64,000 nt of DNA from UBA7803 sp034522075. Lineage in GTDB: Bacteria; Pseudomonadota; Gammaproteobacteria; Pseudomonadales; Azotimanducaceae. Positions 15,968-25,560 of the stretch are shown piece after piece (position 1 is the stretch's first letter; every line of letters starts with the position of its first letter). The stretch spans positions 17,313 to 81,312 of the forward strand of contig JAXHLO010000016.1 in assembly GCA_034522075.1 (NCBI GenBank), given 5' to 3'. A program made the position numbers and the translations under genes. The notes beneath the pieces are model-generated. The model did not search any database. It worked only from the letters and a program-made list of their open reading frames with translations, and had not been told where the DNA came from.

Positions 15968-18167
15968 CGGGGGTTACGGTCAGCGCCAGCTCCAGATAAT
16001 GCCGCGCATCGCCGGTCAGCCCCACGTCGTAGGCCTCCCGCGCCGCCCCCGCGAGGCGCTCGGCGCTGCGTTGCAGCAGGGCCTGGGCGCGTTCGTTGTC
16101 CGGGTCGAGGCGTTCCACCTCGCGCAGCAGGGCTACCGCATTACGCCCCTGGGGCTCGGTAATGAAACCGTTGTCCAGCAGGGCTTCAGCCTGGTCGAGA
16201 TTTTCCGCCACCGTGTTGCGCCGCGCCACTTCCCCGTCGAGCTGGCCGCGCAGCCGATTGATGGATTCCTGGTCGAGCCCGACCGCCCGGGCCCGGTCGA
16301 TGAGAGCGCGCAGGCCCTCCAGATCACCGCTGTCGAGCAGCCGCGAGGCGCTGCCCAGAAGCTGCGATTCCACTTCGTTCAAGCCCTGAGTGGCGATGGT
16401 GTTTTCGGGATCGGTGGCCAGCACCCGGTGGTAGAGTTCCGCCGCATTCTCGCCGGGCGGATTGATCAGCGCGCCGTCGGCCCGATAGGCACTGGCCTGC
16501 TGCAGCATGTCGCCGATGGCCGATTGCAGGGTGGCCGCTTCCTGAATCTTCTCGCGCACCTGGGTCAACTCGGGAAGCTGGTCGTTGGCGGCGCTGGCGC
16601 GGTCCAGATAGCTGATGGCCTGCTGAACCTCGCCGTCGTCAGCGGCCTGGGCCGCCAGGGTGGCGTAGTGCTGGCTCAAAGAATCGAGCTCGGCCTGCGC
16701 CACCGGATGCCCGGGCGCCAGCCGGCGGACCTCCTGGTAGGCCTGGATGGCCGCAGTCGCCGCCGGGATGTCCGACAGGCCGTGACTGCGCAGCAGCCCC
16801 TGGGTGCTGACCAGCAGCCGCTCGGCATGCTTGCGGTTGGTGAGCTGGCGCGACAGATCCTGCAGGCTCGGATCATCGGGAAACGCCAGGGTGGATTCCT
16901 GCAGCTTGTTCTCGGCCTGGGTGAGGTTGCCCTGCTCCAGGGCCGTGCGGATGTCTTCCTTCCACGCATCGGCCATGGTGGACAGCGCCGCGGCAGCACC
17001 CTGATGGGTGGGGTCGAGATTCAGCACGCGGCGATAGCCGGCCACGATGGTGGCCAGGCTCTGGTTGGAATCTTCCCGCAGGGAGCGGGCGTTGTTCCAG
17101 GCCTCCTGAATCATGGGGTCGTCGATGACGCCCACCGCCGCGGACAGCCGGGTCACCCAGGTCGGCTGCTGCACCAGCACGAAGGACGCGCCGCCGATCA
17201 GCCCGGCCAGCAGTGCCACCGACGCCACCGTGCGCGCCACCCGCCGGCGCCGGCGGCGGCGCAGACTGCGGTCCGACCGATGCGGGTCCCGCGCAGTGAT
17301 GAGCTGTGCGCCGACGGCGCGAATCTCCTGGGTGGTCACCACCTGGGAACGCAGGGTGGCATTGGGCAGGTCCGGGCGGGCCTGCACCGCCTCCAGGGCA
17401 TCGGCGAATTCCTTGCCGGTCTGAAAGCGCAGTTCCGGGCGCTTGGCCAGGGCCAGGTCCACCACTTCCTGAAACGGTGCCAGGTAGTTGGGCAGGCGCG
17501 GCACCGGCTCCTGCAGATGCTTGACCCCCAGGCTCACCGCGGTGTCGGCGCGGAACGGCACATCGCCGGTGAGCATGCGGTAGAACACCACGCCCAGGCT
17601 GTAGATGTCCGAGCGGCCGTCGAGCTTGCGCCCGGCAGCCTGCTCCGGGCTCATGTACTGCGGCGTGCCGAGCACGGTTCCCGAGCGGCTGACGCTCGGT
17701 GCGTCGTCGAGCACGCGGGCAATGCCGAAGTCGGAGACCACGGCCGTGCCGTCTTCGCGGAACAGAATGTTCTCGGGCTTGATGTCGCGGTGGACGAAGC
17801 CGCGGCCGTGGGCGTAGTCGAGCGCCCGGCTCACCTCGCGGACCACGCGGATCGCCTCGTCGATGCGCATGCCCCGTTCCATGCGCGCATTGAGCTCGCC
17901 GCCGCCCACGTACTCCATGACCAGATACAGCACATCGCCCACGGCGCCCACGTCGTAGACCTGGACGATGTTGGAATGGGTCAGGCGGGCATTGATGCGC
18001 GATTCCTGAATGAAACGCCGGCGGAAGTCGGCATCGCGGGCGTAATCCTCGCCCACCACTTTCAACGCCACGAGACGGCCGAACTTGCGCTGCACCGCCA
18101 GGTACACCCGGGCCATGCCGCCGCGGCCGATCTCGCGCTGAATCTGAAAGCCCGGCAGTTCCATCAC
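15909..18167 (-). CDS. PknB-type Ser/Thr protein kinase with periplasmic repeat domain
   Basis: A 752-residue Hanks-type kinase. The Gly loop is IGRGGMARVYLAV, the ATP Lys is K36, the catalytic loop is HRDIKPEN with D128 and the Mg loop is SDFG with D146, followed by the APE-like SPEQAAG. Residues ~285-310 are extremely Arg-rich, then comes a single transmembrane helix (ASVALLAGLIGGASFVLV). The remaining ~420 residues form a helical, TPR-like extracytoplasmic domain with repeated ...A..LDP....A... units. It shares an ATGA overlap with the upstream MORN gene and overlaps the downstream FHA gene, forming one three-gene unit. It probably senses an envelope signal and phosphorylates the FHA partner; the target is an inference. 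Confidence 0.9.
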   Translation of the reverse strand: MMELPGFQIQREIGRGGMARVYLAVQRKFGRLVALKVVGEDYARDADFRRRFIQESRINARLTHSNIVQVYDVGAVGDVLYLVMEYVGGGELNARMERGMRIDEAIRVVREVSRALDYAHGRGFVHRDIKPENILFREDGTAVVSDFGIARVLDDAPSVSRSGTVLGTPQYMSPEQAAGRKLDGRSDIYSLGVVFYRMLTGDVPFRADTAVSLGVKHLQEPVPRLPNYLAPFQEVVDLALAKRPELRFQTGKEFADALEAVQARPDLPNATLRSQVVTTQEIRAVGAQLITARDPHRSDRSLRRRRRRRVARTVASVALLAGLIGGASFVLVQQPTWVTRLSAAVGVIDDPMIQEAWNNARSLREDSNQSLATIVAGYRRVLNLDPTHQGAAAALSTMADAWKEDIRTALEQGNLTQAENKLQESTLAFPDDPSLQDLSRQLTNRKHAERLLVSTQGLLRSHGLSDIPAATAAIQAYQEVRRLAPGHPVAQAELDSLSQHYATLAAQAADDGEVQQAISYLDRASAANDQLPELTQVREKIQEAATLQSAIGDMLQQASAYRADGALINPPGENAAELYHRVLATDPENTIATQGLNEVESQLLGSASRLLDSGDLEGLRALIDRARAVGLDQESINRLRGQLDGEVARRNTVAENLDQAEALLDNGFITEPQGRNAVALLREVERLDPDNERAQALLQRSAERLAGAAREAYDVGLTGDARHYLELALTVTPDVAEWRELRNQWEEGDATL

Positions 18168-19141
18168 GATTCCCGGGGCCGCAGCACCTGCACGTCCCCT
18201 TCCACCAGATGGCCGAGCACGAAGCGGCCGTCGACGACGATCCGCTCACCGTCCAGGCTCGCGGCGAAGCCGCTGCCGTGGGCCAGACCGTTGATGCACG
18301 ACTCGGCCTCGAACATCCATGGCTGGTCGTCGATCTCGAGCTGGCAGCGCTGCACCGCCTCCAGCGGCCGGTTCTGCACCAGATTGCCGCGATCCCAGCG
18401 CTGCAGAAACTTGCCGCCGTCGGGCGACTGCTTGACCCCGTAGCCGTGCATGCGGTTGCCGGCGAACTGGCCGCGGTAGAGGGTGCCGTCGCGCCAGTAG
18501 AACAGCCCCATGCCGGAGCGTTCATCGTCTTCGAACTGGCCGATGTAGCGGTTGCCGTTGGGCCAGTGGAACACCCCCACGCCGGTCTTATGGCCGTCCT
18601 CGAAGCGGCCCTCGTAGCGCCGCCCGTCAGGCCAGTGGAAGGTGCCTTTGCCGTGCAGGTCGCCGTCGCGGAAGACCCCCACGTAGCGCTCCCCCGACTG
18701 CCAGGTGAACTCGCCCTGGCCGGTGCGCTTACCCTCGACGAACTGCCCGGTGTAGCTGTCGCCGTTCGACCAGGTGAAAGTGCCCTGGCCGTGCATCTGA
18801 TTGTCGTCGAACTGGCCTTCGTAGCGGTCGCCGTTGGGCCATTCCAGCACCCCGGAGCCTTCGCGCCGGTCGTTGACGAACTCGCCGGTATAGGTGCGCC
18901 CGTCCGGCCAGTGGTAGGTGCCCTCACCATGCATGCGGTTATTCAGGAAGTTGCCCTCGTAGCGGTGGCCGTCTGCCCACTCGTATACCCCTTCGCCGGT
19001 GCGGAATCCGTCACGCACTTCGCCTTCATAGACGTCGCCGTTGGGCAGTTCGATGCGCCGCGTGGCCGCGTCCGCGGCGGTCACCCAGACCACGGCCATC
19101 AGGGCCAGCACCATGCAAGAGAATTGTCGCGTTCGCGGCAA
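18164..19141 (-). CDS. Exported MORN-repeat protein
   Basis: A 325-residue protein with a signal peptide (MPRTRQFSCMVLALMAVVWV ... TAADA). About nine MORN repeats follow (YEGEVRDGFRTGEGVYEWADG type, consensus YxGxFxxxxxxGxGxxxWxxG) over residues ~38-255. The C-terminal ~70 residues are non-repetitive and contain two cysteines (QRCQLEI, ESCINGL) that could form a disulfide. MORN repeats bind lipids or act as protein scaffolds, often at membranes. As the first gene of the MORN-kinase-FHA unit, it is a candidate periplasmic scaffold or ligand for the kinase's extracytoplasmic domain. The stop overlaps the kinase start by 4 bases. Confidence 0.85.
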   Translation of the reverse strand: MPRTRQFSCMVLALMAVVWVTAADAATRRIELPNGDVYEGEVRDGFRTGEGVYEWADGHRYEGNFLNNRMHGEGTYHWPDGRTYTGEFVNDRREGSGVLEWPNGDRYEGQFDDNQMHGQGTFTWSNGDSYTGQFVEGKRTGQGEFTWQSGERYVGVFRDGDLHGKGTFHWPDGRRYEGRFEDGHKTGVGVFHWPNGNRYIGQFEDDERSGMGLFYWRDGTLYRGQFAGNRMHGYGVKQSPDGGKFLQRWDRGNLVQNRPLEAVQRCQLEIDDQPWMFEAESCINGLAHGSGFAASLDGERIVVDGRFVLGHLVEGDVQVLRPRES

Positions 19142-19182
19142 CTTCAGTAGACTCCGTAGGAAGCATTCATATCGTAGTGTAA

Positions 19183-19992
19183 TTGAGCCACTTTTTCTTT
19201 CTTGGTTCCTGTCTCGGCATCGGTGCGTTGAGCGGATTTCTCGGCGGCCTGCTGGGTATCGGCGGCGGCGTGGTCATCGTCCCGCTGCTGATCATTCTGC
19301 TCGACGTGCTGGCCTTTCTGCCGCCCGGGGACGTGACCGCCGTGGCGGTGGCCACATCCCTCGCCTGCGTGCTGTTCACCTCGCTGTCCGCCGCGCTGAC
19401 CCAGATGCGCGCGCGCATGGTGGATTGGACCATCGCCCGCCGCTGGGCGCCGTTCGTGGTGCTGGGCAGCTTTCTCGCCGGCTGGGTGGCCACCGCCCTG
19501 CCGGTGCTGGTGTTTCGCGGCCTGATCGGCGCCTTCCTGCTGTTCGTGGCCTTCGTCATGCTGACCCGCTGGCGTCCGAGCGCCCATCACCAGCCGCCGG
19601 GGCTCGGCCTGTCGGCCGCGCTCGGCAGCGCCGGCGGCCTGGTCTCGGGCATCGCCGGCATCGGCGGCGGCAACGTCATCGTGCCCACCCTGGTCTATTT
19701 CAACGTCCCCGTGCACCGCGCCACCGCCACCTCGAGCACCCTGGGGGTCCCCATCGCCCTGGCCGGCACGCTGGGCTGGGTGATCGTCGGCCTGGGGCAG
19801 GACCTGGGCGCCGGCATGGTGGGTTACCTGTACGTGCCGGGATTTCTCGCCATCGTCGCCAGCGCCGTGCTGATGGCGCCCCTGGGGGTCAAGGTGGCGC
19901 ACCGGGTGGCGGCTGTACCGCTGCGCCGCGCATTCGGGGTGCTGCTGGTGGTGGTCGCGGGACGCATGCTGTACAGCGCCTGGGTGGGGTGA
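19183..19992 (+). CDS. TauE/SafE-family sulfite/anion exporter-like permease
   Basis: A 269-residue polytopic membrane protein with eight or so hydrophobic helices arranged in two similar halves. The paired glycine motifs SGFLGGLLGIGGGVVIVPLL and SGIAGIGGGNVIVPTL are characteristic of the TauE/SafE family, which moves sulfite, sulfonates or other organic anions across the inner membrane. The start is a TTG at 19183, because an in-frame stop lies just upstream (GTGTAA) and the hydrophobic first helix begins at once. It is divergent from the MORN gene (42 bases apart). Substrate unknown. Confidence 0.8.
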   Translation: MSHFFFLGSCLGIGALSGFLGGLLGIGGGVVIVPLLIILLDVLAFLPPGDVTAVAVATSLACVLFTSLSAALTQMRARMVDWTIARRWAPFVVLGSFLAGWVATALPVLVFRGLIGAFLLFVAFVMLTRWRPSAHHQPPGLGLSAALGSAGGLVSGIAGIGGGNVIVPTLVYFNVPVHRATATSSTLGVPIALAGTLGWVIVGLGQDLGAGMVGYLYVPGFLAIVASAVLMAPLGVKVAHRVAAVPLRRAFGVLLVVVAGRMLYSAWVG

Positions 19993-19997
19993 GGATT

Positions 19998-20092
19998 GTA
20001 GGAGCGACCTCCAGGCTTCGCGACCTGGAATGTCGCTCCGACTAAGTCGCTCCCACAGTCTCCAGATCGCGACCCTGGAGGTCGCTCCAACA
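19998..20092. repeat. REP cluster E
   Basis: Several units between two convergent genes: GTAGGAGCGACCTCCAGG, a reversed half-unit ending TGTCGCTCC, and CAGTCTCCAGATCGCGACC with a reversed unit. One unit has small internal insertions (AGGCTTCGCGACC). Confidence 0.8.
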
Positions 20093-20105
20093 AGATGTGG
20101 TTCAG

Positions 20106-21512
20106 CTATTCCAGATGCCTCAACTGGATCGCATCCGACCCGCGCTCGGCCAGCACGTCGGAGATCACCACCACCTTGTCGCCGGCGGCGAAGCCTTCGC
20201 GTTCGCGCAGGATGGTCAGCGCCCGCTGCAGGGTCTTTTCCGGCTCGCGGCTGAACTCGATGCGATAGCTGTACACCGCCCGGTTCAGCGCCAGGCGGCG
20301 GCGCGTCTGGCTGTGGTTGGTGAAGGCGAACACGGGTACGCGCTGCGGCCGGGCGCTGGTCACCAGATCGGCGGTGATGCCGCGCCGGGTGATCACCACG
20401 ATGCCCACGGCATTGAGGTCCGATGCCAGCGCCACGGCGTTCACCGCGATGTGCTGCTTGTCGGTGTCCGCCACCAGTTCTTTCTCGTAGCCCAGCCCCG
20501 CCCACAGCTCGGCGCGCTCGGCGATTTCGTGGAGCTGCGCCACGCAGCGCACCGGATGCTTACCCACGCTGGTCTCGCCGGACAGCATGATGGCATCCAC
20601 CCCTTCATAGATGGCGTTGGCCACGTCGGTGACCTCGGCGCGGGTGGGAATGGGATTCTCGATCATGGATTCCAGCAGGTGGGTGGCGACGATGGACCGC
20701 TTGCCCCACTTGGCGGAGGAGTGAACGATACGCCGCTGCACGTTGGGCAGATCAGCAATGTTGGTCTCGATACCGAGATCGCCCCGGGCCACCATCACAC
20801 CGTCGGCGGCGCGCACGATGTCGTGAATGTTGGTCACGCCTTCCTGGTCTTCGATCTTGGCGATGATCTTCACGTTCTGCCCGCGGGTGCCCAGCAACTC
20901 GCGCAGCTCGTGGATGTCGTCGACCGCGCGCACGAACGACAGAGCGATGTAATCCACCTCGTGTTCCAGGCCGAACTCGATGTCACGGCGGTCCTTGGGC
21001 GTGATGGCCGGCAGATTGACGCGGATGCCCGGCAGGTTGACGTGGCGGCGGCTGCCCAGGGTGCCGCCGTCGATGACCTTGCAGACGAGCTGATTGCCCT
21101 GCTTTTCCAGCACCTCGAAGTTCATCAGACCGTTGTCCACGGTCATGCGGTTGCCGACCTGGAGAATGTCCACCAGCTCCTTGTAGTTCACCTGGATGGA
21201 GCTGGTTTCCACGTCGCCGTCGCCGCGCACGCTCACCGTCACCACCTGGCCGGTCTTGAGATCCATGGGCTCGTTCATTTCGCCGGTGCGGATCTCCGGG
21301 CCCTGGGTGTCGAGCAGAACCGGCACCGGAAACTGCACCTTGCGGTTCAGGGTCTTGATCCAGTTGATGATGCGCGCCGCTCCCTCGTGGTCGGCGTGGG
21401 ACATGTTGAGGCGCACCAGATTCATACCCGCGTGGTAGAGGGCTTCGAGCTTTTCGAAGCTGTGGGTGGCGGGGCCGATGGTGCAGATGATCTTGGTGCG
21501 CCGGTTCTTCAT
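20106..21512 (-). CDS. pyk: Pyruvate kinase
   Basis: A 468-residue pyruvate kinase, which converts phosphoenolpyruvate and ADP to pyruvate and ATP in the last step of glycolysis. The N-terminal block TKIICTIGPATHS, the substrate motif NLVRLNMSHADHE, the B-domain, the active-site signature KIIAKIEDQEGVTN with the catalytic Lys, and RGDLGIE for Mg binding are all present. TRAEVTDVANAIYEG and MLSGETSVGKHP follow. The usual AT[KQ]MLESM segment is VATHLLESM. The C-terminal allosteric domain ends VISDVLAERGSDAIQLRHLE. Full length, intact, start ATG at 21512. REP cluster E follows its 3' end. Confidence 0.95.
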   Translation of the reverse strand: MKNRRTKIICTIGPATHSFEKLEALYHAGMNLVRLNMSHADHEGAARIINWIKTLNRKVQFPVPVLLDTQGPEIRTGEMNEPMDLKTGQVVTVSVRGDGDVETSSIQVNYKELVDILQVGNRMTVDNGLMNFEVLEKQGNQLVCKVIDGGTLGSRRHVNLPGIRVNLPAITPKDRRDIEFGLEHEVDYIALSFVRAVDDIHELRELLGTRGQNVKIIAKIEDQEGVTNIHDIVRAADGVMVARGDLGIETNIADLPNVQRRIVHSSAKWGKRSIVATHLLESMIENPIPTRAEVTDVANAIYEGVDAIMLSGETSVGKHPVRCVAQLHEIAERAELWAGLGYEKELVADTDKQHIAVNAVALASDLNAVGIVVITRRGITADLVTSARPQRVPVFAFTNHSQTRRRLALNRAVYSYRIEFSREPEKTLQRALTILREREGFAAGDKVVVISDVLAERGSDAIQLRHLE

Positions 21513-21571
21513 GGGTGTTCCTGTGGCGAAGCGCGCAGTCTAGTGACCCCGCGGGTCAACTACCAGAACCA

Positions 21572-23866
21572 CTAGGACCAGAACGCCGCCAGCTCGCCGG
21601 CCACCTCGGCGGCGCGCACGGTGCGCGGTTGCCAGTGGTCCGGGAAGAACTGGCGGAACGCCGGCTCGCAGAACCGCTCGTCCACCAGACACAGCACACC
21701 CCGGTCGGCGGGGCTGCGCAGCAGCCGCCCGGCCATCTGCAGCACCTTGACCATGGCCGGCTGCTGATAGGCGACCAGCCGCCCGTCCAGACCTTCGCCG
21801 ATGTAGTGTTCGGCCAGGGCCTGACGGGTCAGTGACGGTGGCGGCAGACCGACGCCGACGCAGATCACCCCAGCCAGACTCGCGCCGGTGAAATCCACCG
21901 ACTCGCCGAACACGCCGCCGAGCACCACGAACCCCAGGCTCGGCTCCGCACCGTCATGGAAACCGGCCAGGAACGCGCCGCGCTCGGCCTCGCTCATGCC
22001 CGGTGTCTGGCAGCGCAGCGCCGCCCCGGGAAAGCGTTCGGCGAAGGCGTCGGCGGCCAGTTGCAGATAGTCGAAAGACGGGAACGCCGCCAGGTAGTGG
22101 CCGGCCCGGGCGCCGCGCACCGAGTCGATGAGCGACACCAGCGTCGCCACGCTGTCTGCACGCCGGCGCAGATAGGTGGGCACGTCGCGCACCACCAGCA
22201 CGCCGAGCTGCCCGGCGCTGAACGGATTGCCCGCCCGCTCCGCCGGGGCGTCGGCTTCACCGTGCAGACGTGCATATAGATTCAGCGGCGATACCGTGCC
22301 GGAAAAGCGCACGTGGCCGCCGTACTCGTCGAGCCGGGCGCGGATGTACGGCCCGGGGTCGAGGCACACCAGCCGCACGGTGACCGACCGCCCCGCCGCC
22401 TCGCCCAGGAAGACGAACCGGTCCGGGTCGTACCAGGACTCCGCACGCAGCCAGCGGCTGCAGTTGAACAACAGCTCGCGGGTGGCCGGATAAGGTTCCA
22501 GGGGCTCGGCGCCGGTGCCCACCTCGTCGACGAAACGCTGCATGGCACGAATGAGCGCATCCGGCCGGTCCATCATCTGTTCGGCAGCCAGCCCTGCGCG
22601 CCGCTTCAGGGCCAGCAGCGCCCGGTCCAGGCCGCGGATGCGCCGGGCCACAGCGTCGGGCGGATTGTCAGCGAGGGCCTCGCGGATCTCGCGGCGGGTC
22701 AATACCAGGGACAGCATGTCGCGCACCCGCGGCGCGAGCTGATGGCTTTCGTCCACCAGCAGCACCGCCTGGGAATCATTAGCGAAACGCTGCAGCCGCA
22801 CCAGCGGATCGAAGACGTAGTTGTAGTCGGCCACCACCAGGTCGCTCCAGACCGCGGCATCCAGCGCCAGCTCGAACGGACACACGGTGTGGGCCCGGGC
22901 CACCTCGGCCACGCTGGCGGGATCGGCGCCGCGGCGCTCGAGCAGTTCCACCACCGCCGGCCGGGCGCGGTCGTAGTAGCCGCGCGCGTACGGACAGGCA
23001 TCCGGCTCGCACGGTGTGCCCGGCACGAAACAGGCCCGCTCACGGGCCGTGATGCTGGCGTGGCGCAGGAAGCGCTGCTCCGGGTCGAGCTGGGCGGCGG
23101 CATCGCGCACCGCCATGGCACCGGTGTTGCGGCTGGTCAGGAACAGCACCCGCCGATAGCCGGCGGCCTGCAGGGCGCGCACCGCGGGATAAACCGTGGC
23201 CAGAGTCTTGCCGCTCCCGGTCGGAGCTTCCAGCAGCAGGTGTTCCCGGTCTCGCAGGGCCTGAAAGACACGGCGCGCCATGGCCCGCTGGAACGGCCGG
23301 TAGTCGGCGAACGGAAAGGCCAGGGTTGCCAGGTGCGCATCGCGCGCCTGCTGGTGGTCGGCCAGGTGCTCGAGCCACCAGCCGTAAGCCGTCAGGGTTT
23401 CGTCCACGAATTGCCGCGCGTCGGCGGCGCTGCAGGCGCGGGTGAACGAGCGGGTTTCCCGGCTGTCGGGGTGGCCGTAGACCAGGCGCAGCTCGAAGCC
23501 CCGGCCGTCGCCGAGCTGGCGGGCCAGCAGCCCGGCATACAGTTGCGCCTGGGCCCAGTGCACGCTGGCGTGGTGCCGGTGGGCGGCCTCCGGGTCGGCG
23601 CGGGTAGTTTTGAACTCCTCGATGAGGATGACATCGCCGGCGGCATCGCAACCGTCGATGCGTCCGGCCACCGTGACCGGCATACCGGCCAGCTCGGTTT
23701 CCAGACCGACGGCGCGCTCGCGCTCGTAGCTGTCCGGGCGGCCGGTTTGCAGCAGGCGCTGCAGGGCGATGCCCTCGTCGGCGCGGGTGCGGCCGTCGAG
23801 ACGCGCGTGCAGATCGCCGCGCCGGTGCACGAATTCGGCCAGGGCGGTTACCGCCAGCTTCAGCAT
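21572..23866 (-). CDS. DinG/XPD-like DNA helicase with N-terminal PD-(D/E)XK-type domain
   Basis: A 764-residue superfamily 2 helicase. Residues 1-170 resemble a Cas4/RecB-like nuclease domain (AGRIDGCDAAGDVILIEEFK gives the D...ExK pattern, and QAQLYAGLLA the QxxxY helix). The helicase core starts with a Q-motif-like FPFADYRPFQ and Walker A APTGSGKTLA. Four cysteines of an Fe-S cluster (ACFVPGTPCEPDACPYARGY and later VCPF) and the DEAH-type VDESHQL follow, then motifs V/VI near VLGGVFGESVDF and QMAGRLLRS. It unwinds DNA 5'-3' like DinG, XPD and FANCJ. The FAN1-like nuclease gene lies 7 bases upstream on the same strand, so the two probably act together in crosslink repair. Confidence 0.85.
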   Translation of the reverse strand: MLKLAVTALAEFVHRRGDLHARLDGRTRADEGIALQRLLQTGRPDSYERERAVGLETELAGMPVTVAGRIDGCDAAGDVILIEEFKTTRADPEAAHRHHASVHWAQAQLYAGLLARQLGDGRGFELRLVYGHPDSRETRSFTRACSAADARQFVDETLTAYGWWLEHLADHQQARDAHLATLAFPFADYRPFQRAMARRVFQALRDREHLLLEAPTGSGKTLATVYPAVRALQAAGYRRVLFLTSRNTGAMAVRDAAAQLDPEQRFLRHASITARERACFVPGTPCEPDACPYARGYYDRARPAVVELLERRGADPASVAEVARAHTVCPFELALDAAVWSDLVVADYNYVFDPLVRLQRFANDSQAVLLVDESHQLAPRVRDMLSLVLTRREIREALADNPPDAVARRIRGLDRALLALKRRAGLAAEQMMDRPDALIRAMQRFVDEVGTGAEPLEPYPATRELLFNCSRWLRAESWYDPDRFVFLGEAAGRSVTVRLVCLDPGPYIRARLDEYGGHVRFSGTVSPLNLYARLHGEADAPAERAGNPFSAGQLGVLVVRDVPTYLRRRADSVATLVSLIDSVRGARAGHYLAAFPSFDYLQLAADAFAERFPGAALRCQTPGMSEAERGAFLAGFHDGAEPSLGFVVLGGVFGESVDFTGASLAGVICVGVGLPPPSLTRQALAEHYIGEGLDGRLVAYQQPAMVKVLQMAGRLLRSPADRGVLCLVDERFCEPAFRQFFPDHWQPRTVRAAEVAGELAAFWS

Positions 23867-23873
23867 GGGGCTC

Positions 23874-25479
23874 TCATGGGGCTTTGAAGCGCAGCACCCG
23901 GGCCGGCACGCCGAGCCCGGCGAGCTCGCGCAGCCAGACCCGCTGGGCGGGCTGCAACTGATCCGTGGGGCCCTTCACTTCCACCAGTTCCCAGGCGCCG
24001 CTGCCGTAGATCACCAGCAGGTCCGGAAAGCCGCTGCGGGCGCGTTCCAGAGCGTTGATGGCGCGCACGGCGAGCTCCAGCAGCGGCTCGTGAGGTACCT
24101 GGGTCAGCAGGACATCGAGCCACGCGTCGTCCAGCACGCCCCAGTGCACCAGACGATTGGTGATGCCCTGCTTGGCGGCCATGGTGCGGCGCAGTTGCCG
24201 GGCAAAACCGCCGGGGCGCCGCAGCTCGGCGATCCGGGCGTCCAGCAGGGCGCGCCGGGTGCGGGCGAAATCCGGCCAGAACAGATCCTGCGGGCCGGGC
24301 TGAAACGGATGGCTGAACACGCCCGCCACCGGGGCGAAGATCTCGTCCCAGAATGCCAGGCCGGCCAGACCCAGGGGCAACAGATTTTCCAGATGCCAGC
24401 CCTGACCGCCCTGGGCCGTGAGCAGTTCCAGGGCATGGCGTTCGATGCGCTCCGGCGTGGGCCCGTCCAGGGTCACGGTCGTGACGTTCGGCTCGGCGCC
24501 GCGGCGCCGGCCCGGGAAGCGCTCGGCGAAGTCTTCCTCCGCCGGGCACCACGGATCGCGGCGCATGGTCGTGAGCTCCGCGCACAGCGCCTGTTCGTCA
24601 CCGTGCCGGTGCAGAATGCGCGCGCGGCGTTCCCGGGCCGGATGACTGCTGCTGCGGGCATAACAGTCGAGCGCCGCGCCGTGCTCGCCGCGCCGTTCGT
24701 GCCAGCGGCCCACCCGGTTGAGCACGCGGTCGCGCTGGCGCTGCTCGGCGCGGCTGCGCGGCGCCGGTTCCAGCAATGCGGTGATGACGGGTGCCATGGC
24801 CGGCGTGTCATCCAGCGCCCTTGGACCAGGCCGACAGGCGCCGGCACAGCAGATAGCGCTCGAGGTGGTCGGGCTCGGCAAAGGGCCGGGTATGCGCGCT
24901 CAGCTCATAAGACTCGTAGCGCATGAGCCCCAGATCCTGGGTGACGAAGGTCGACAGATCGCCGCCGCCGCTGCCGAAGAACAGCACCTGGCAGACGTCG
25001 AAGGCACGCTGCCCGCTGATGCCGATCCACGGATGGTGCGGTGCCACGCGACGGCGGATGGCCGCGTCGCTGTAGCGGCCAAGGCACTGGGCGATCCACG
25101 CGCTTTTGGTCCGTGCCTGGATTGACGGAAACAACGCCTGCTGCTCGGGGCGGGTGAGCAGCCCGAGCAGGACGTCCGCCGGCAGCGCCGGCAAGGGCTC
25201 GACGAGCCCGGCGCCGGCCAGTTCAGCCAGGGCGGAATGACAATCGTCCACCTCGGCATAGGCGAGGCCGTCCACCCGCAGCCACAGACCGCGCCGGGTC
25301 AGGAGCCGGGCAAAGAGCCGCTGCGCCGCTGTCCCGACGCCGTTGAACCCGCGAATCAGCGACCATTCACGCGCGCCGAGCAGCTCGCCGCTGCGCCGCG
25401 CCACCTCATCGAGCACATAGCCGACGTTGCGCGCGTAGTAGTCGGGCGGCGGCGGCTGTCGGGGATCGAGCTGGGGCAA
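23874..25479 (-). CDS. FAN1-like VRR-NUC nuclease (frameshifted)
   Basis: The N-terminal part (25479 to 24808) begins MPQLDPRQPPPPDYYARNVG and has the SAP-like and helical modules of bacterial FAN1 (LFARLLTRRGLWLR, YAEVDDCHSALAELAGAGL). Its frame ends just after LLCRRLSAWSKG. The next frame continues with LDDTPAMAPVITALLEPAP and TPR-like helices to the VRR-NUC domain, whose catalytic PD...ExK is SGFPDLLVIYGSG and WELVEVKGPTDQLQPAQ. One frameshift near 24810 separates them. FAN1 proteins are structure-specific nucleases that unhook DNA interstrand crosslinks. The downstream partner is the DinG/FANCJ-like helicase. Full corrected length would be about 535 residues, as in known bacterial FAN1. 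Confidence 0.8.
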
Positions 25480-25560
25480 TTTCCACCAGGGCTTGCGGCG
25501 ACACGGGCCGACGCATTATAAGGTGGTCTCGAGGTCATGTGTATGTTTGTACAGTAAGCC

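Noticed and set aside
15936..18443. 835-codon plus-strand frame opposite the Ser/Thr kinase
   Set aside because: Shadow of the kinase and MORN genes; no recognisable domains and unusual amino-acid composition.
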